This document shows positions 54,341-63,489 of a DNA stretch of 64,000 nucleotides, in pieces. How positions within the stretch are numbered: the stretch's first letter is position 1; each line of letters begins with the position of its first letter. The translations under genes were made by a program, and so were the position numbers. The DNA lies in NCBI GenBank assembly GCA_902591315.1, contig CACJAI010000004.1:1-64000 (forward strand), written 5' to 3'. This DNA is from an uncultured Alphaproteobacteria bacterium. Its GTDB lineage: Bacteria; Pseudomonadota; Alphaproteobacteria; HIMB59. Below the pieces are notes generated by a model. That model was not told the origin of the DNA and made no database searches. It worked only from the letters and a program-made list of their open reading frames with translations.

Positions 54341-55197
54341 TATAGTTTATCAAATGACTCCTCAAATTTTTTGAGATTATCTGAAGTATACTCAGCATAA
54401 TTAAATTCTATCTTAGAAGTGATCTCAGAGACCATACTCCACATTGTCTCTCTTAATAAACTAGCAGTTTTCATTGCGTTATATTTAATTATTAAATCTT
54501 TTGATGGTTTTTCTTTAAAATACATTTCTAAAACTTCACTTTCTAGATTTTCATCTAAATCATTATTAGAAGATAATCCTCCTATATCAAATAAAGGATC
54601 ATTAAAACCACCATATTCCCAATCTACTACCCATATTTTAGACCCATCATCAAGAAAATTTGCAGCCAATAAATCATTATGACCAAATACAATTTCTCTT
54701 GGAGAGGAGAGTTTTTCTAACTTTTCTGCTTTTTTTAATAAACTTGTAATTAATGAAATGTGAGAGCTATTATTTTTTAATAAGTAATTTGAGTAGTACT
54801 TTATGACATAAAAAACCCAGAAAATTTGAGGCTGACCTGATAACTTGTTAGGTATTTCATCATGAATTTTTCTTATGATTGGAACAATTTTATTTAAATT
54901 TTCTCTTACAGTTTTTGGTTCAAGAGTTTTACTTTCAATGAATTCTAAGACCAATACTCCAGGTTCATTATAAATTAATTTTGGAGATACCCCTATTTGA
55001 TAGGCTGCTTCACTAACAATAATTTCGTTTGATCGATAAACTAGATGTTCTGGTATATCTGAACCTAATCTAACAACTGATTTAGAACCAGAGTCTGATA
55101 CCAAGAAATTAAGATTTGTAATTCCTCCCTCTAAAGGTTCAATATTTTCAAGATTTTTCCATATTGGAAGACTCTTGATTTTATTTTCAAATTCCAT
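54340..55197 (-). CDS. Choline/aminoglycoside-kinase-like phosphotransferase
   Basis: A 285-residue protein-kinase-fold phosphotransferase of the choline/ethanolamine kinase type. The catalytic loop HNDLLAANFL (about residue 175) and the metal motif WVVDWEYGGFNDPLFDIGGLSSNN match LicA/choline kinase. It shares one base with the dehydrogenase start (ATGA-type coupling), suggesting a role in methylated-amine metabolism; the substrate is not determined. Confidence 0.82.
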   Translation of the reverse strand: MEFENKIKSLPIWKNLENIEPLEGGITNLNFLVSDSGSKSVVRLGSDIPEHLVYRSNEIIVSEAAYQIGVSPKLIYNEPGVLVLEFIESKTLEPKTVRENLNKIVPIIRKIHDEIPNKLSGQPQIFWVFYVIKYYSNYLLKNNSSHISLITSLLKKAEKLEKLSSPREIVFGHNDLLAANFLDDGSKIWVVDWEYGGFNDPLFDIGGLSSNNDLDENLESEVLEMYFKEKPSKDLIIKYNAMKTASLLRETMWSMVSEITSKIEFNYAEYTSDNLKKFEESFDKL

Positions 55198-55318
55198 TTG
55201 ATTAAAACATACTGATCTTTGAATTATTTTCTACGGATAAAATCCAAAATATTTTAAAATTTTTTATAGAATTTTTTTTAAAAGCTATAATAATCTAAAA
55301 ATATATTTAGGAGGTAGT

Positions 55319-56356
55319 ATGGATCTAATAAGAAGACTAAATGAAGGACCTATTTTGTGTGCAGAAGGCTATCTTTTTGCAATGGAGAGAAGAGGATATT
55401 TACAGGCAGGAACTTACGTTCCTGAGGTTGTTCTTGATAATCCTGAAGTAGTAACTCAACTTCATAGAGAGTTTATTAGAGCTGGTAGTGATATTGTTCA
55501 AGCATTTACTTATTACGGTCACAGAGAAAAGTTGCGTTTGATTGGAAAGGAAGAATTATTAGAACCTCTTCAAAAAAATGCATTAGAAATTGCAAAAAAT
55601 GCTGCAGCTGAGTTTCCCCAGTTAGATTTAATGATAGCTGGTAATGTAGCTAATACTAATGTTTATGACCCTGATGACAAACAATCTCACATTGATTGTC
55701 AAAAAATGTTTGAAGAGCAAATAGCTTGGGCAAAAGAAGCTAATGTTGATTTTGTTATTGCTGAAACAATTAATTGGACTGAAGAAGCTAAATTAGCATT
55801 AAAGGAAATTAAAAATGCAGGTTTAATAGCTGTCGTAAATCTTGCTATACCTAAAGGTGACAAAACAAGAGAAGGCCATAGTGCTGCAGAGGCCTGTAAA
55901 ATTTTGGAAGACCATGGTGCTGATGTAGTTGGCCTTAATTGTTATCGTGGTCCTGAAATGACAATGAAACTGCTACCAAGCATTAGAGAAAAAGTCTCAT
56001 GCCATGTGGCTGCATTACCTGTTCCATATAGAACAACTGAAGAATTCCCAACACACATGTATATAGAGGATCCAAATTGTAATTGTTTAGATGGTAATGT
56101 TTCTCATATTGCTCTTGATGGATTAACATGTAACAGGTTTGAAATGGCTGAATTCACCAAACAATGTATGGACATCAATGTAAATTTTATTGGTATTTGT
56201 TGCGGTGCCGACCCTCATCATGTAAGAGAAATGGCAGTTGCTATGGGTAGAAAACCAATTTCTTATAAATATTACCCTGATATGAGCAAACATTTTTCTC
56301 ATGGCACAGAAAGCAGTCTTAAGGACATCAACAAAACTAACGAATGGCTTAAATAA
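55319..56356 (+). CDS. bhmT: Betaine--homocysteine S-methyltransferase
   Basis: A 345-residue zinc methyltransferase of the homocysteine S-methyltransferase fold. It transfers a methyl from glycine betaine to homocysteine, giving methionine and dimethylglycine. Zinc cysteines lie in VGLNCYRG (about residue 216) and GICCGADPHHVREMA (about residues 298-299). The N-terminal EGYLFAMERRGYLQAG and FTYYGHREKL fit BHMT. A strong AGGAGGT lies before the ATG. The dehydrogenase for its product is encoded divergently just upstream. Other methyl donors such as DMSP are possible. Confidence 0.9.
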   Translation: MDLIRRLNEGPILCAEGYLFAMERRGYLQAGTYVPEVVLDNPEVVTQLHREFIRAGSDIVQAFTYYGHREKLRLIGKEELLEPLQKNALEIAKNAAAEFPQLDLMIAGNVANTNVYDPDDKQSHIDCQKMFEEQIAWAKEANVDFVIAETINWTEEAKLALKEIKNAGLIAVVNLAIPKGDKTREGHSAAEACKILEDHGADVVGLNCYRGPEMTMKLLPSIREKVSCHVAALPVPYRTTEEFPTHMYIEDPNCNCLDGNVSHIALDGLTCNRFEMAEFTKQCMDINVNFIGICCGADPHHVREMAVAMGRKPISYKYYPDMSKHFSHGTESSLKDINKTNEWLK

Positions 56357-56386
56357 TTAATAAGAATTATAAAAAATAAATTTTAG

Positions 56387-57118
56387 ATGAGTATATGGGG
56401 AAAACTTTTAGCTGGGACTTTTGGTTTTGCTCTTGGGGGGCCAATAGGAGCTATGTTGGGTGTAATAGCAGGTCACAGTGTTGATCGTATTCGAAACCAA
56501 AAATCTGACTCTAATATAGCCTCTAATTCACCACAAGAAATTATAACGATAGGTATAATTATTTTAGCAGCTAAACTGGCTAAAGCAGATGGTCAAGTTA
56601 CAACTGATGAAATAAGCGCCTTTAAAGAAAAATTTAAAATACCTCCTGATTTTCAAAGTGATGTTAGCAAAATATTTAATGAAGCTAAAAAAAGCTCTGA
56701 TGACTATCATCAATATGCTCAACAAATAGGAATGCTATTTCGTGGACAGCCTCAAGTTTTGGAGCAAATTTTAAACTTACTTTTTTATATCGCAGAGGCT
56801 GATGGTGAAATCAGCGACTCAGAGATAGTATTTATTCAAAATTGTTCTGATTATTTTGGACTAAATAAAGCTCAATATGAAAGCATAAAAACTATTTGGA
56901 TGGATAAACAAATTGATCCATACAAAATTTTAGGAGTTGAGAAAAGTTTTTCTGATGGTGAAATTAGAAAGAGATGGATACAGCTAAGCAAAGAGTTACA
57001 CCCTGACCAATTAAGAGCACAGGGTGTTCCTCAAGAATTAATCATTAAATCTGAAGACAGACTATCCGAGATAAATCAAGCCTACGATAAAATAAAAAGT
57101 ATTCGCAAAATCAATTAA
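56387..57118 (+). CDS. DjlA-like protein (TerB domain + C-terminal J domain)
   Basis: A 243-residue co-chaperone. An N-terminal Gly-rich hydrophobic stretch ([20 protein letters not shown]), probably a membrane segment, is followed by a TerB-like helical domain with acidic repeats [12 protein letters not shown] and [12 protein letters not shown], and a J domain at the end (DPYKILGV to HPDQLRAQG, with the HPD motif at about residue 206). It would stimulate DnaK. It overlaps the convergent cold-shock gene by 4 bases at TTAA. Confidence 0.9.
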   Translation: MSIWGKLLAGTFGFALGGPIGAMLGVIAGHSVDRIRNQKSDSNIASNSPQEIITIGIIILAAKLAKADGQVTTDEISAFKEKFKIPPDFQSDVSKIFNEAKKSSDDYHQYAQQIGMLFRGQPQVLEQILNLLFYIAEADGEISDSEIVFIQNCSDYFGLNKAQYESIKTIWMDKQIDPYKILGVEKSFSDGEIRKRWIQLSKELHPDQLRAQGVPQELIIKSEDRLSEINQAYDKIKSIRKIN

Positions 57119-57318
57119 ACTTTTTTTAACTGATCTGCTTTGGATTTGCCTTTGTCTTCAACAACTTCAAATTCGACTTTGTCGCCTTCATCGAGGCGGT
57201 CTAAACCTGCTTGTTGAACAGCTGTGATGTGGACAAAGATATCTTTATCTTCTCCATCAGGGGCAATAAACCCATATCCTTTTTTTGGGTTAAACCATTT
57301 CACTGTTCCTGTAGCCAT
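57115..57318 (-). CDS. Cold-shock-domain protein (CspA family)
   Basis: A 67-residue single cold-shock domain with the RNA-binding motifs [10 protein letters not shown] (RNP1, about residues 13-22) and DIFVHITAV (RNP2). It begins [13 protein letters not shown] as is usual in Alphaproteobacteria. An AAGGAC ribosome-binding site precedes the ATG. The 5' leader (to about 57460) may be regulatory as in other csp genes, but I see no defined structure. Confidence 0.95.
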   Translation of the reverse strand: MATGTVKWFNPKKGYGFIAPDGEDKDIFVHITAVQQAGLDRLDEGDKVEFEVVEDKGKSKADQLKKV

Positions 57319-57462
57319 TTATAGTCCTTTCTTAATCTTAAGTAGTAAATATTTAGCGTATCCAAACATAGTTAAAAATTTTATGAGATTTTTTTAATTA
57401 GTATTCAAATAGTAAGCCTAAATATTGGTAAACTTTTTATAGCAATTTTTATAAATTTAAAG

Positions 57463-58254
57463 TTAAAAATGGTAAACCGGGCCGCTACCTTTACCAATTT
57501 TATACAAACTTCCTTTAATTATGGCTCTTTTTATATAATTTCTTGATTTTTTGACAGAATTTAAAATATCTTCACCTAAAGCTAAATTCGAAGCAATTGC
57601 TGACGATAAAGTACACCCAGTTCCATGTGTGTTTTTACTTTTAATGATACTAGACTCAAAAAAGTGAATTTTTTTATTTTTTTTTATAAATAGACAGTCG
57701 AATATTTTTCCATTTTTAATTAAACCTTTGATCAGTATATCCTTAGCGCCAATTTTTTCTAAAATTTGAATTGCATTAATCATATCATCTTTACTATTAA
57801 TCTTAGTATTTGTAAGAATTTCTGCCTCCTTCAAATTAGGAGTAATTATCATAGATTTTGTTATAAGGTTTTTAGTTAAACTTGATATAGCGCTTTTCTT
57901 TAAGAGTAAATAACCAGATGTTGAAACCATAACAGGGTCTAAAACAACTTTAGATATTTTATAGTTGTCAATAAATTTTGAAATTTCTTGAATAATTTTT
58001 TTATCACTTAACATACCAATCTTTATTGAGTCTGGTTTAATATCACTACACGTCGTATTAAGTTGTTCTCTTATGAACTTTGGGGTTGTATTAAAAATAC
58101 TTTTGACCTCTTGAGTATTTTGTGCAGTTAAAGCAGTAACTACAGACATCGCATAACATTTAAAGTGTGTTATAGTTTTAATGTCAGCTTGGATACCTGC
58201 CCCTCCTGATGAGTCAGATCCTGCAATTGTTAATACAGTTTTATATCTTTTCAT
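57463..58254 (-). CDS. thiD: Hydroxymethylpyrimidine (phosphate) kinase ThiD
   Basis: A 263-residue ribokinase-fold enzyme that phosphorylates HMP to HMP-PP. GSDSSGGAGIQADIKT (about residues 12-27), VLDPVMVSTSG and NTHGTGCTLSSAIASNLA are diagnostic. Last gene of the thiamine salvage operon, overlapping thiE by 14 bases. Confidence 0.96.
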   Translation of the reverse strand: MKRYKTVLTIAGSDSSGGAGIQADIKTITHFKCYAMSVVTALTAQNTQEVKSIFNTTPKFIREQLNTTCSDIKPDSIKIGMLSDKKIIQEISKFIDNYKISKVVLDPVMVSTSGYLLLKKSAISSLTKNLITKSMIITPNLKEAEILTNTKINSKDDMINAIQILEKIGAKDILIKGLIKNGKIFDCLFIKKNKKIHFFESSIIKSKNTHGTGCTLSSAIASNLALGEDILNSVKKSRNYIKRAIIKGSLYKIGKGSGPVYHF

Positions 58255-58864
58255 AACTTGAAATAATTTTACTTACATCCATACAATTCTTTTTAATATT
58301 ACCTTTTAATAAAGAGGATATCATAGCAACACCATGGATTTTTAGTTTAAGTATACTATTTACATCACTAATATTGATTCCTCCTATTGCTATTAAAGGA
58401 ATTTTTGTAGCTTTAGCACAAATTTTAAGCCCGCTTAAACCAAAATAATTTTTCATTTCTTTTTTTGTATTAGACGAGAAGGCTGAAACACCTATGTAGT
58501 CAACTCCCTTTAACTTTTTTACCTTTATGAATTCATTTTTATTACTTGCTGAAACTCCTATTATAGATTTTCTTCCCAATATTTTTCTAGCTTGATTATA
58601 GGGTAAATCATCCATACCAACATGCGCACCATGAGCATTTATAGATTTTGCAATATCCACGCGATCATTGACAATGAGAGTTTTTTTAAATTTAACACAA
58701 TCTTTTTTTAAATCTTTTCCTAAGTTGTATAAATCAATTGTTTTTAAATTTTTAAACCTTAATTGAATACAATCGACCTTACTCTCAAATATTATTTTCA
58801 AATAACTATCCAACTTACTTAATGGTGTAAGTTTATCGTCAGTAACAAAACAAAATTTAAACAC
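58241..58864 (-). CDS. thiE: Thiamine-phosphate synthase ThiE
   Basis: A 207-residue TIM barrel that joins HMP-PP and thiazole phosphate. Diagnostic parts are IQLRFKN, IVNDRVDIAKSINAHGAHVGMDDLP, IGVSAS and LIAIGGINISDV. It overlaps thiM by 8 bases and thiD by 14. Confidence 0.95.
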   Translation of the reverse strand: MFKFCFVTDDKLTPLSKLDSYLKIIFESKVDCIQLRFKNLKTIDLYNLGKDLKKDCVKFKKTLIVNDRVDIAKSINAHGAHVGMDDLPYNQARKILGRKSIIGVSASNKNEFIKVKKLKGVDYIGVSAFSSNTKKEMKNYFGLSGLKICAKATKIPLIAIGGINISDVNSILKLKIHGVAMISSLLKGNIKKNCMDVSKIISSYEKI

Positions 58865-59654
58865 TAGTAATCTTTAAATTATCTAAAATTTCTTTTTCTG
58901 TAATATTATTTAATTTGTTCAAGAAATTTACTTGAAAATCTCCTGGCCCCTCTGATTTTGATGCTGCGAGTTCTCCTGCGATTGAAAAAATAGCTGCTGA
59001 GCTTATCGCAGATTTATATAAACTTTCACCTACAGCAGCAAATGCTCCTACTATGCACGATAAAGAGCAACCAATAGCTGTAACCTTCGTCATTACACTC
59101 GATCCATTTGAAATTTTAGTGACATTATCTTCATAGATAATAAAGTCATCACTACCGCTTATAAATACAACACAATTATTCTCGTTAGATAAAATTTTTC
59201 CAGACTCAATAGCTGCGTGACTTTCAATTGATGAGTCAACTCCCTTTGAAGATATTTTATTTTGATCTACTAGTGATTGAATTTCAGATGCGTTTCCTCT
59301 AATAATTAAGTTTTTAGAGCTTTTAATAATGTCAAGAGAAGTTTGTGTTCTTAACTTACTCGCACCTGAACCCACAGGGTCTAATATGATTGGTTTTTCT
59401 TGTTCAACATAATATTTAGAAGCCTCTAAAAAGCTAGGCCTCCAATTATCGTCTAACGTTCCAATATTATTAACAAGACAAGACGATATAGCAGCTATTT
59501 CTTTAAGTTCATTTGTTGCATGAGACATCAAAGGAGATGCTCCGATAGAGAGAAGAATATTAGCGTTTATGTTCATTGCCACGTAATTTGTAATACAATG
59601 TACAAGCGCTCCTTTATCTCTTAAATTTTTTAAATCATTATAAATATGCTCCAT
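58857..59654 (-). CDS. thiM: Hydroxyethylthiazole kinase ThiM
   Basis: A 265-residue kinase that salvages the thiazole moiety. ALVHCITNYVAMNINANILL at the start, LDPVGSGASKLR, and TAIGCSLSCIVGAF with the active-site Cys (about residue 200). It shares one base with the symporter stop (TAATG). Its presence with thiE and thiD and the absence here of thiC or thiG fits a salvage lifestyle. Confidence 0.95.
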   Translation of the reverse strand: MEHIYNDLKNLRDKGALVHCITNYVAMNINANILLSIGASPLMSHATNELKEIAAISSCLVNNIGTLDDNWRPSFLEASKYYVEQEKPIILDPVGSGASKLRTQTSLDIIKSSKNLIIRGNASEIQSLVDQNKISSKGVDSSIESHAAIESGKILSNENNCVVFISGSDDFIIYEDNVTKISNGSSVMTKVTAIGCSLSCIVGAFAAVGESLYKSAISSAAIFSIAGELAASKSEGPGDFQVNFLNKLNNITEKEILDNLKITSV

Positions 59655-61039
59655 TATATACCTTTCTTTTTCATCAAAAGTGTCAATATTGTTGAAAATA
59701 GAATTGGCACTAAAAATGATGAGAATAATTTATAGTTATTAATAAATGTGAAATTAATATTTAAAAAATCGCTCAATATATTTTTACTATAAGAGGGGTC
59801 AGGAAATATTAATACTCCCAGTAGTAAGCTCAAAAAAGAAATTATGTATATTTGTTTAGTAGTGATATTAAAACCAAATAATCCCAACAAAAAAGCTAAA
59901 ACTAAACAACAACAAATTAAATCGGCAATTAAGAACACGTATAAGACATTGTAGCCTTGTGAAGATAGTATGAAAACTGCCACCAAGAAAACAATAATAA
60001 AGTATAAATTTGAAGAGGATTTTAAGGAGTAACTTGTGCTAAGGGAGACAATCTGAGAATTTATCGCATTTATTAATGTATCAATACTACTCAATACAAG
60101 GGAAGTAGCTAATATTACAAAAATGTATTTTATAAATGAAGTCTCGAGTAAACCGAAAAGTTTCACAAATGTTAAATCAGGATCATCCATTGCGTAAAGT
60201 GAGATTGAAACTAGTCCAGAGTATCCAATGAAATAAACAATTATAAATATAATTAAAGCAGATATAACTAAACCAATACTAAGTGTTTTATTATCTTTAG
60301 CAGCATAAATTCTTTGCCAATTACCATGGTGAAAAAGATTGGTAAATGTAACTGCTATTAAAAAAGTCAAACCTGTTATCCATAGGAATTGATTATTAAA
60401 ATCAAATAAATGTGCATTTTCGATCATAAATGAAGAGTTATTTGAAAAGTCTTGGAATGGAATTTTAAAAACTAAAAACAAACAAATTCCTATAATGAAT
60501 ATGAATTGAATTAAATCGGTGAATATTGTTGCCGACAATCCTCCAATTAGAACGTACGATAAAGCAATTAATATAATTATCATTGAAGAAATCCAATAAG
60601 GTGTATCATTTAAAAAATTAAAGAACTTTGAGATAGCTGTAATTTCAGCTATTAAGAAAACTGTCATATAAACTAACGAAACTATTATAACAAAGTGGGA
60701 TAAGTTCTTGCCAAACCGATTTTCGATACAATCGTGAAAGCCTGTTGAGTTTGGAAAAACCTTTCTTACATATTTTCCTATAAAGATGAATAAAACTAAA
60801 GGCATCGCAGCTCCAAGTGCATAACCAATCACATTACCCATTCCACCCCAAGTAGCTGCTGCGGCAGGAGAAAATATTATCCAAAAACCCAATGCAGAAG
60901 ATACAAAAGAAGATATTGAAAAAAATAAGTTATATTTATTTTTAATAACGAACTTATCGTCTGATAATTCCTTTTTTTTCAAAAAAAAGAATGATGCAGT
61001 AAAAATTAATCCAAAAAAAATTAAAAAAAGAATTTCCAT
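59654..61039 (-). CDS. thiV: Sodium:solute symporter, thiamine-precursor transporter (ThiV-like)
   Basis: A 461-residue SSF-family transporter with about 13 membrane helices. GFWIIFSPAAAATWGGMGNVIGYALG and the central SYVLIGGLSATIFTDLIQ are typical of the family. It is the first gene behind the TPP riboswitch and is coupled to thiM, so it very probably imports a pyrimidine or thiazole precursor of thiamine, as proposed for ThiV of SAR11. Substrate inferred from position only. Confidence 0.85.
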   Translation of the reverse strand: MEILFLIFFGLIFTASFFFLKKKELSDDKFVIKNKYNLFFSISSFVSSALGFWIIFSPAAAATWGGMGNVIGYALGAAMPLVLFIFIGKYVRKVFPNSTGFHDCIENRFGKNLSHFVIIVSLVYMTVFLIAEITAISKFFNFLNDTPYWISSMIIILIALSYVLIGGLSATIFTDLIQFIFIIGICLFLVFKIPFQDFSNNSSFMIENAHLFDFNNQFLWITGLTFLIAVTFTNLFHHGNWQRIYAAKDNKTLSIGLVISALIIFIIVYFIGYSGLVSISLYAMDDPDLTFVKLFGLLETSFIKYIFVILATSLVLSSIDTLINAINSQIVSLSTSYSLKSSSNLYFIIVFLVAVFILSSQGYNVLYVFLIADLICCCLVLAFLLGLFGFNITTKQIYIISFLSLLLGVLIFPDPSYSKNILSDFLNINFTFINNYKLFSSFLVPILFSTILTLLMKKKGI

Positions 61040-61069
61040 CTAATTTGTTCTTGTTTTAAAAGTATTTAA

Positions 61070-61152
61070 GGGAAACTTCCTACGCCAGAATTACCTGGAT
61101 CAGGTTCGGAGGGTTAAGTATTACCTTTCTCAGCCTTTCAGCACCCCTTAAA
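61070..61152 (-). promoter_or_regulatory. TPP riboswitch (THI element)
   Basis: Reading the minus strand, the conserved parts appear in order: GGGGTGC, CTGAGA, ACCC, GAACCTGATCCAGGTAAT and CTGGCGTAGG, which are the core of the thiamine-pyrophosphate aptamer. It ends about 31 bases before the ATG of the symporter gene, so it should shut off the whole thiV-thiM-thiE-thiD operon when TPP is plentiful. The short distance and lack of a clear terminator suggest translational control. Confidence 0.96.
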
Positions 61153-61226
61153 CCTCAATATTATCAAACTAACTAAAATAAATCAATTATCTTTACTAAA
61201 AACAAATTTAATATTAAAAACATCAC

Positions 61227-62717
61227 ATGAAAATAATTGAAAACTTCTCTGACTCTAAAGCAATATCTAGTAATTCAGAAGACTTCATAAAATTATATAA
61301 ACCTAGTACGGGTGAGGAATATGCGCATGTTCCAAAAACAACAAGAGATGAGTTTGAAAAAATTATTAATAAAATGAAATTAGCACAACCTTTATGGGCT
61401 AACACACCCATTACAAAAAGAAGTGAAATTTTATTTAAATTTAAAAATTTAATTGAAAAAAATTTTGATTTAATAGCAAAAATAATATCTGAAGAGCATG
61501 GCAAGGTTTTTTCTGATGCTAAAGGATCTTTACAAAGAGGTCTTGAAGTAGTTGACTTTGCATGCGGTATTCCTCATTTATTGAAAGGAAATCACTCAAT
61601 TAACGTTGGAACAAACGTAGATTTGTTTGATATTAAGCAGCCTTTGGGAATTTGTGCTGGTATTACACCATTTAATTTCCCAGCTATGGTTCCAATGTGG
61701 ATGTTTCCATTATCTATAGCATGTGGAAATGCCTTTATGCTAAAACCTTCTGAGAAAGTTCCTCAATGCTCTTTAAAACTTGCAGAATTAATGAGTGAAG
61801 CAGGTCTACCTGATAACGTCCTCACGGTCGTAAATGGCGATAAAAATATTGTAGATCTAATACTTCAGTGTGAAGATATATCTTCAGTAAGTTTTGTTGG
61901 CTCAACACCTGTTGCTAAGTACATTTACACCGAGTGTTCAAAAACAAATAAAAGAGTTCAAGCTCTTGGTGGTGCTAAAAACCATATGCTTATAATGGAA
62001 GACGCGAATTTAGAGGATGCAGTAAATGGACTAATTGGAGCAGCTTTTGGTTCTGCTGGTGAACGTTGTATGGCAACATCAGTTGCTATGCCTGTTGGAA
62101 ATATTCAAAAACCATTTATGGATTTGCTAAAGGAGAAGGCAAGTAAAATCAAAGTTGGGGAGTCTTTAGACCCACAAAGTGAAATGGGACCTCTCATTAC
62201 AAAGGAACACAAACAAAAAGTTCTATCATATATTGAAAAAGGTGTTCAAGAGGGTGCAAAATTAGAGTTAGATGGAAGAGGAATTAGTCTTCAAGGTTAT
62301 GAAAATGGTAATTTTGTTGGTCCTACAATATTTAATAATGTTACTGATGGTATGACTATATACAAAGAAGAGATTTTTGGCCCTGTTTTATCTGTCCTTA
62401 ATATGAATAATTTTGAAGAGGCTATAAAACTGATTAATAAACATCAGTTTGGCAATGGCACTTCTATTTATACATCAAGTGGTTCATTAGCGAGAAATTT
62501 TATGAAAAATGTCCAAATAGGAATGGTTGGGATAAACATTCCTATTCCAGTTCCAATGTCTTTTTATACTTTTGGTGGCTGGAAAGGTTCAATATTTGGT
62601 GGTCATGGAATGCATGGAGAAGAAGGGATTAATTTTTATACAAAACGTAAGACAATAACATCGAGATGGCCAGATGATGTCGCAGGGGCTTCACTCAACA
62701 TGCCAACTATGAAATAA
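61227..62717 (+). CDS. mmsA: CoA-acylating methylmalonate-semialdehyde dehydrogenase
   Basis: A 496-residue aldehyde dehydrogenase of the MmsA type, making propionyl-CoA or acetyl-CoA from (methyl)malonate semialdehyde in valine, inositol or beta-alanine breakdown. GICAGITPFNFPAMVPMWMF, FVGSTPVAKYIY, the catalytic Cys in GSAGERCMATS (about residue 284) and GWKGSIFGGHGMHGEEG are diagnostic. Divergent from the riboswitch-controlled operon. No valine-pathway partners lie next to it. Confidence 0.94.
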   Translation: MKIIENFSDSKAISSNSEDFIKLYKPSTGEEYAHVPKTTRDEFEKIINKMKLAQPLWANTPITKRSEILFKFKNLIEKNFDLIAKIISEEHGKVFSDAKGSLQRGLEVVDFACGIPHLLKGNHSINVGTNVDLFDIKQPLGICAGITPFNFPAMVPMWMFPLSIACGNAFMLKPSEKVPQCSLKLAELMSEAGLPDNVLTVVNGDKNIVDLILQCEDISSVSFVGSTPVAKYIYTECSKTNKRVQALGGAKNHMLIMEDANLEDAVNGLIGAAFGSAGERCMATSVAMPVGNIQKPFMDLLKEKASKIKVGESLDPQSEMGPLITKEHKQKVLSYIEKGVQEGAKLELDGRGISLQGYENGNFVGPTIFNNVTDGMTIYKEEIFGPVLSVLNMNNFEEAIKLINKHQFGNGTSIYTSSGSLARNFMKNVQIGMVGINIPIPVPMSFYTFGGWKGSIFGGHGMHGEEGINFYTKRKTITSRWPDDVAGASLNMPTMK

Positions 62718-62723
62718 TGAATT

Positions 62724-63005
62724 ATGGACAAATTTAAAGACAGACAAAAAGCCTTTGAAGCAGAGCAAAGCCAAAAAGAGCAAACAGAATTTGAAAAAAG
62801 AAATTCAAGAAACAAAATCTTTGCTCAATACATTTTAGATGATATTGGACAATCCGATAATTCAGAATTACTGAGAGAAATAATATTATCTGATCTTGAG
62901 GAACCAGGAGATGAAGACATAATACGTAAAGCCTTAGATGTATTAGCTCAAAATAATGGTAGTCTGACTAGAGAAGATCTAGTAAAAAAACTCTCAGAAA
63001 TATAA
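62724..63005 (+). CDS. ATP synthase inhibitor zeta subunit (DUF1476)
   Basis: A 93-residue all-helical protein like the zeta inhibitor of the Paracoccus F1-ATPase. FKDRQKAFEAEQ at the start and LEEPGDEDIIRKALDVLA in the middle are the family signature. It blocks ATP hydrolysis by F1. The family is essentially alphaproteobacterial, which supports the placement of this genome. It starts 6 bases after mmsA. Confidence 0.9.
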   Translation: MDKFKDRQKAFEAEQSQKEQTEFEKRNSRNKIFAQYILDDIGQSDNSELLREIILSDLEEPGDEDIIRKALDVLAQNNGSLTREDLVKKLSEI

Positions 63006-63006
63006 T

Positions 63007-63447
63007 CTACCAAGACCCATTATTTTGCATACTGGCCCAAGGCTCTTTTATTTCAAGGCTCTCACCTTTTTGAAGTAACTCTATTGATATGCCGTCTGGT
63101 GATTTTATGAATGCCATATATCCATCTCTAGGAGGCCTGTTTATCACAACATCCTTTTTAATCAGATTTTCACAAACTTGATAAATATTATCTACTCTAA
63201 AAGCTAGATGACCAAAATTTCTGCCACCTTTGTATTCTTCTTTGTCCCAATTGTAAGTTAATTCTAAAAGAGGTTTCTTTTTACTATCAGCAGTGTCTTT
63301 ATCATCAGGAGCACAAAGAAAAATTAGAGTAAATCGACCCTTTTCACTCTCTTTTCTCGAGTATTCAATTAGTCCTAATTTATTACAATAAAAGTCGAGT
63401 GATTGCTCAATATCACTTACTCGAACCATTGTGTGCAAATATTCCAT
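63007..63447 (-). CDS. gloA: Lactoylglutathione lyase (glyoxalase I)
   Basis: A 146-residue VOC-fold metalloenzyme that converts the methylglyoxal-glutathione adduct. Metal ligands are visible: His in YLHTMVRV, Glu in LLELTYNWD, His in NFGHLAFRVDN and Glu in GISIELLQKG. The start sequence MEYLHTMVRVSDIEQSLDFY is typical. It is convergent with the zeta gene, one base apart. Confidence 0.94.
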   Translation of the reverse strand: MEYLHTMVRVSDIEQSLDFYCNKLGLIEYSRKESEKGRFTLIFLCAPDDKDTADSKKKPLLELTYNWDKEEYKGGRNFGHLAFRVDNIYQVCENLIKKDVVINRPPRDGYMAFIKSPDGISIELLQKGESLEIKEPWASMQNNGSW

Positions 63448-63489
63448 TAAGATTAAATATCAAAAAATTTTAAATCTGTCTAAAAATTT

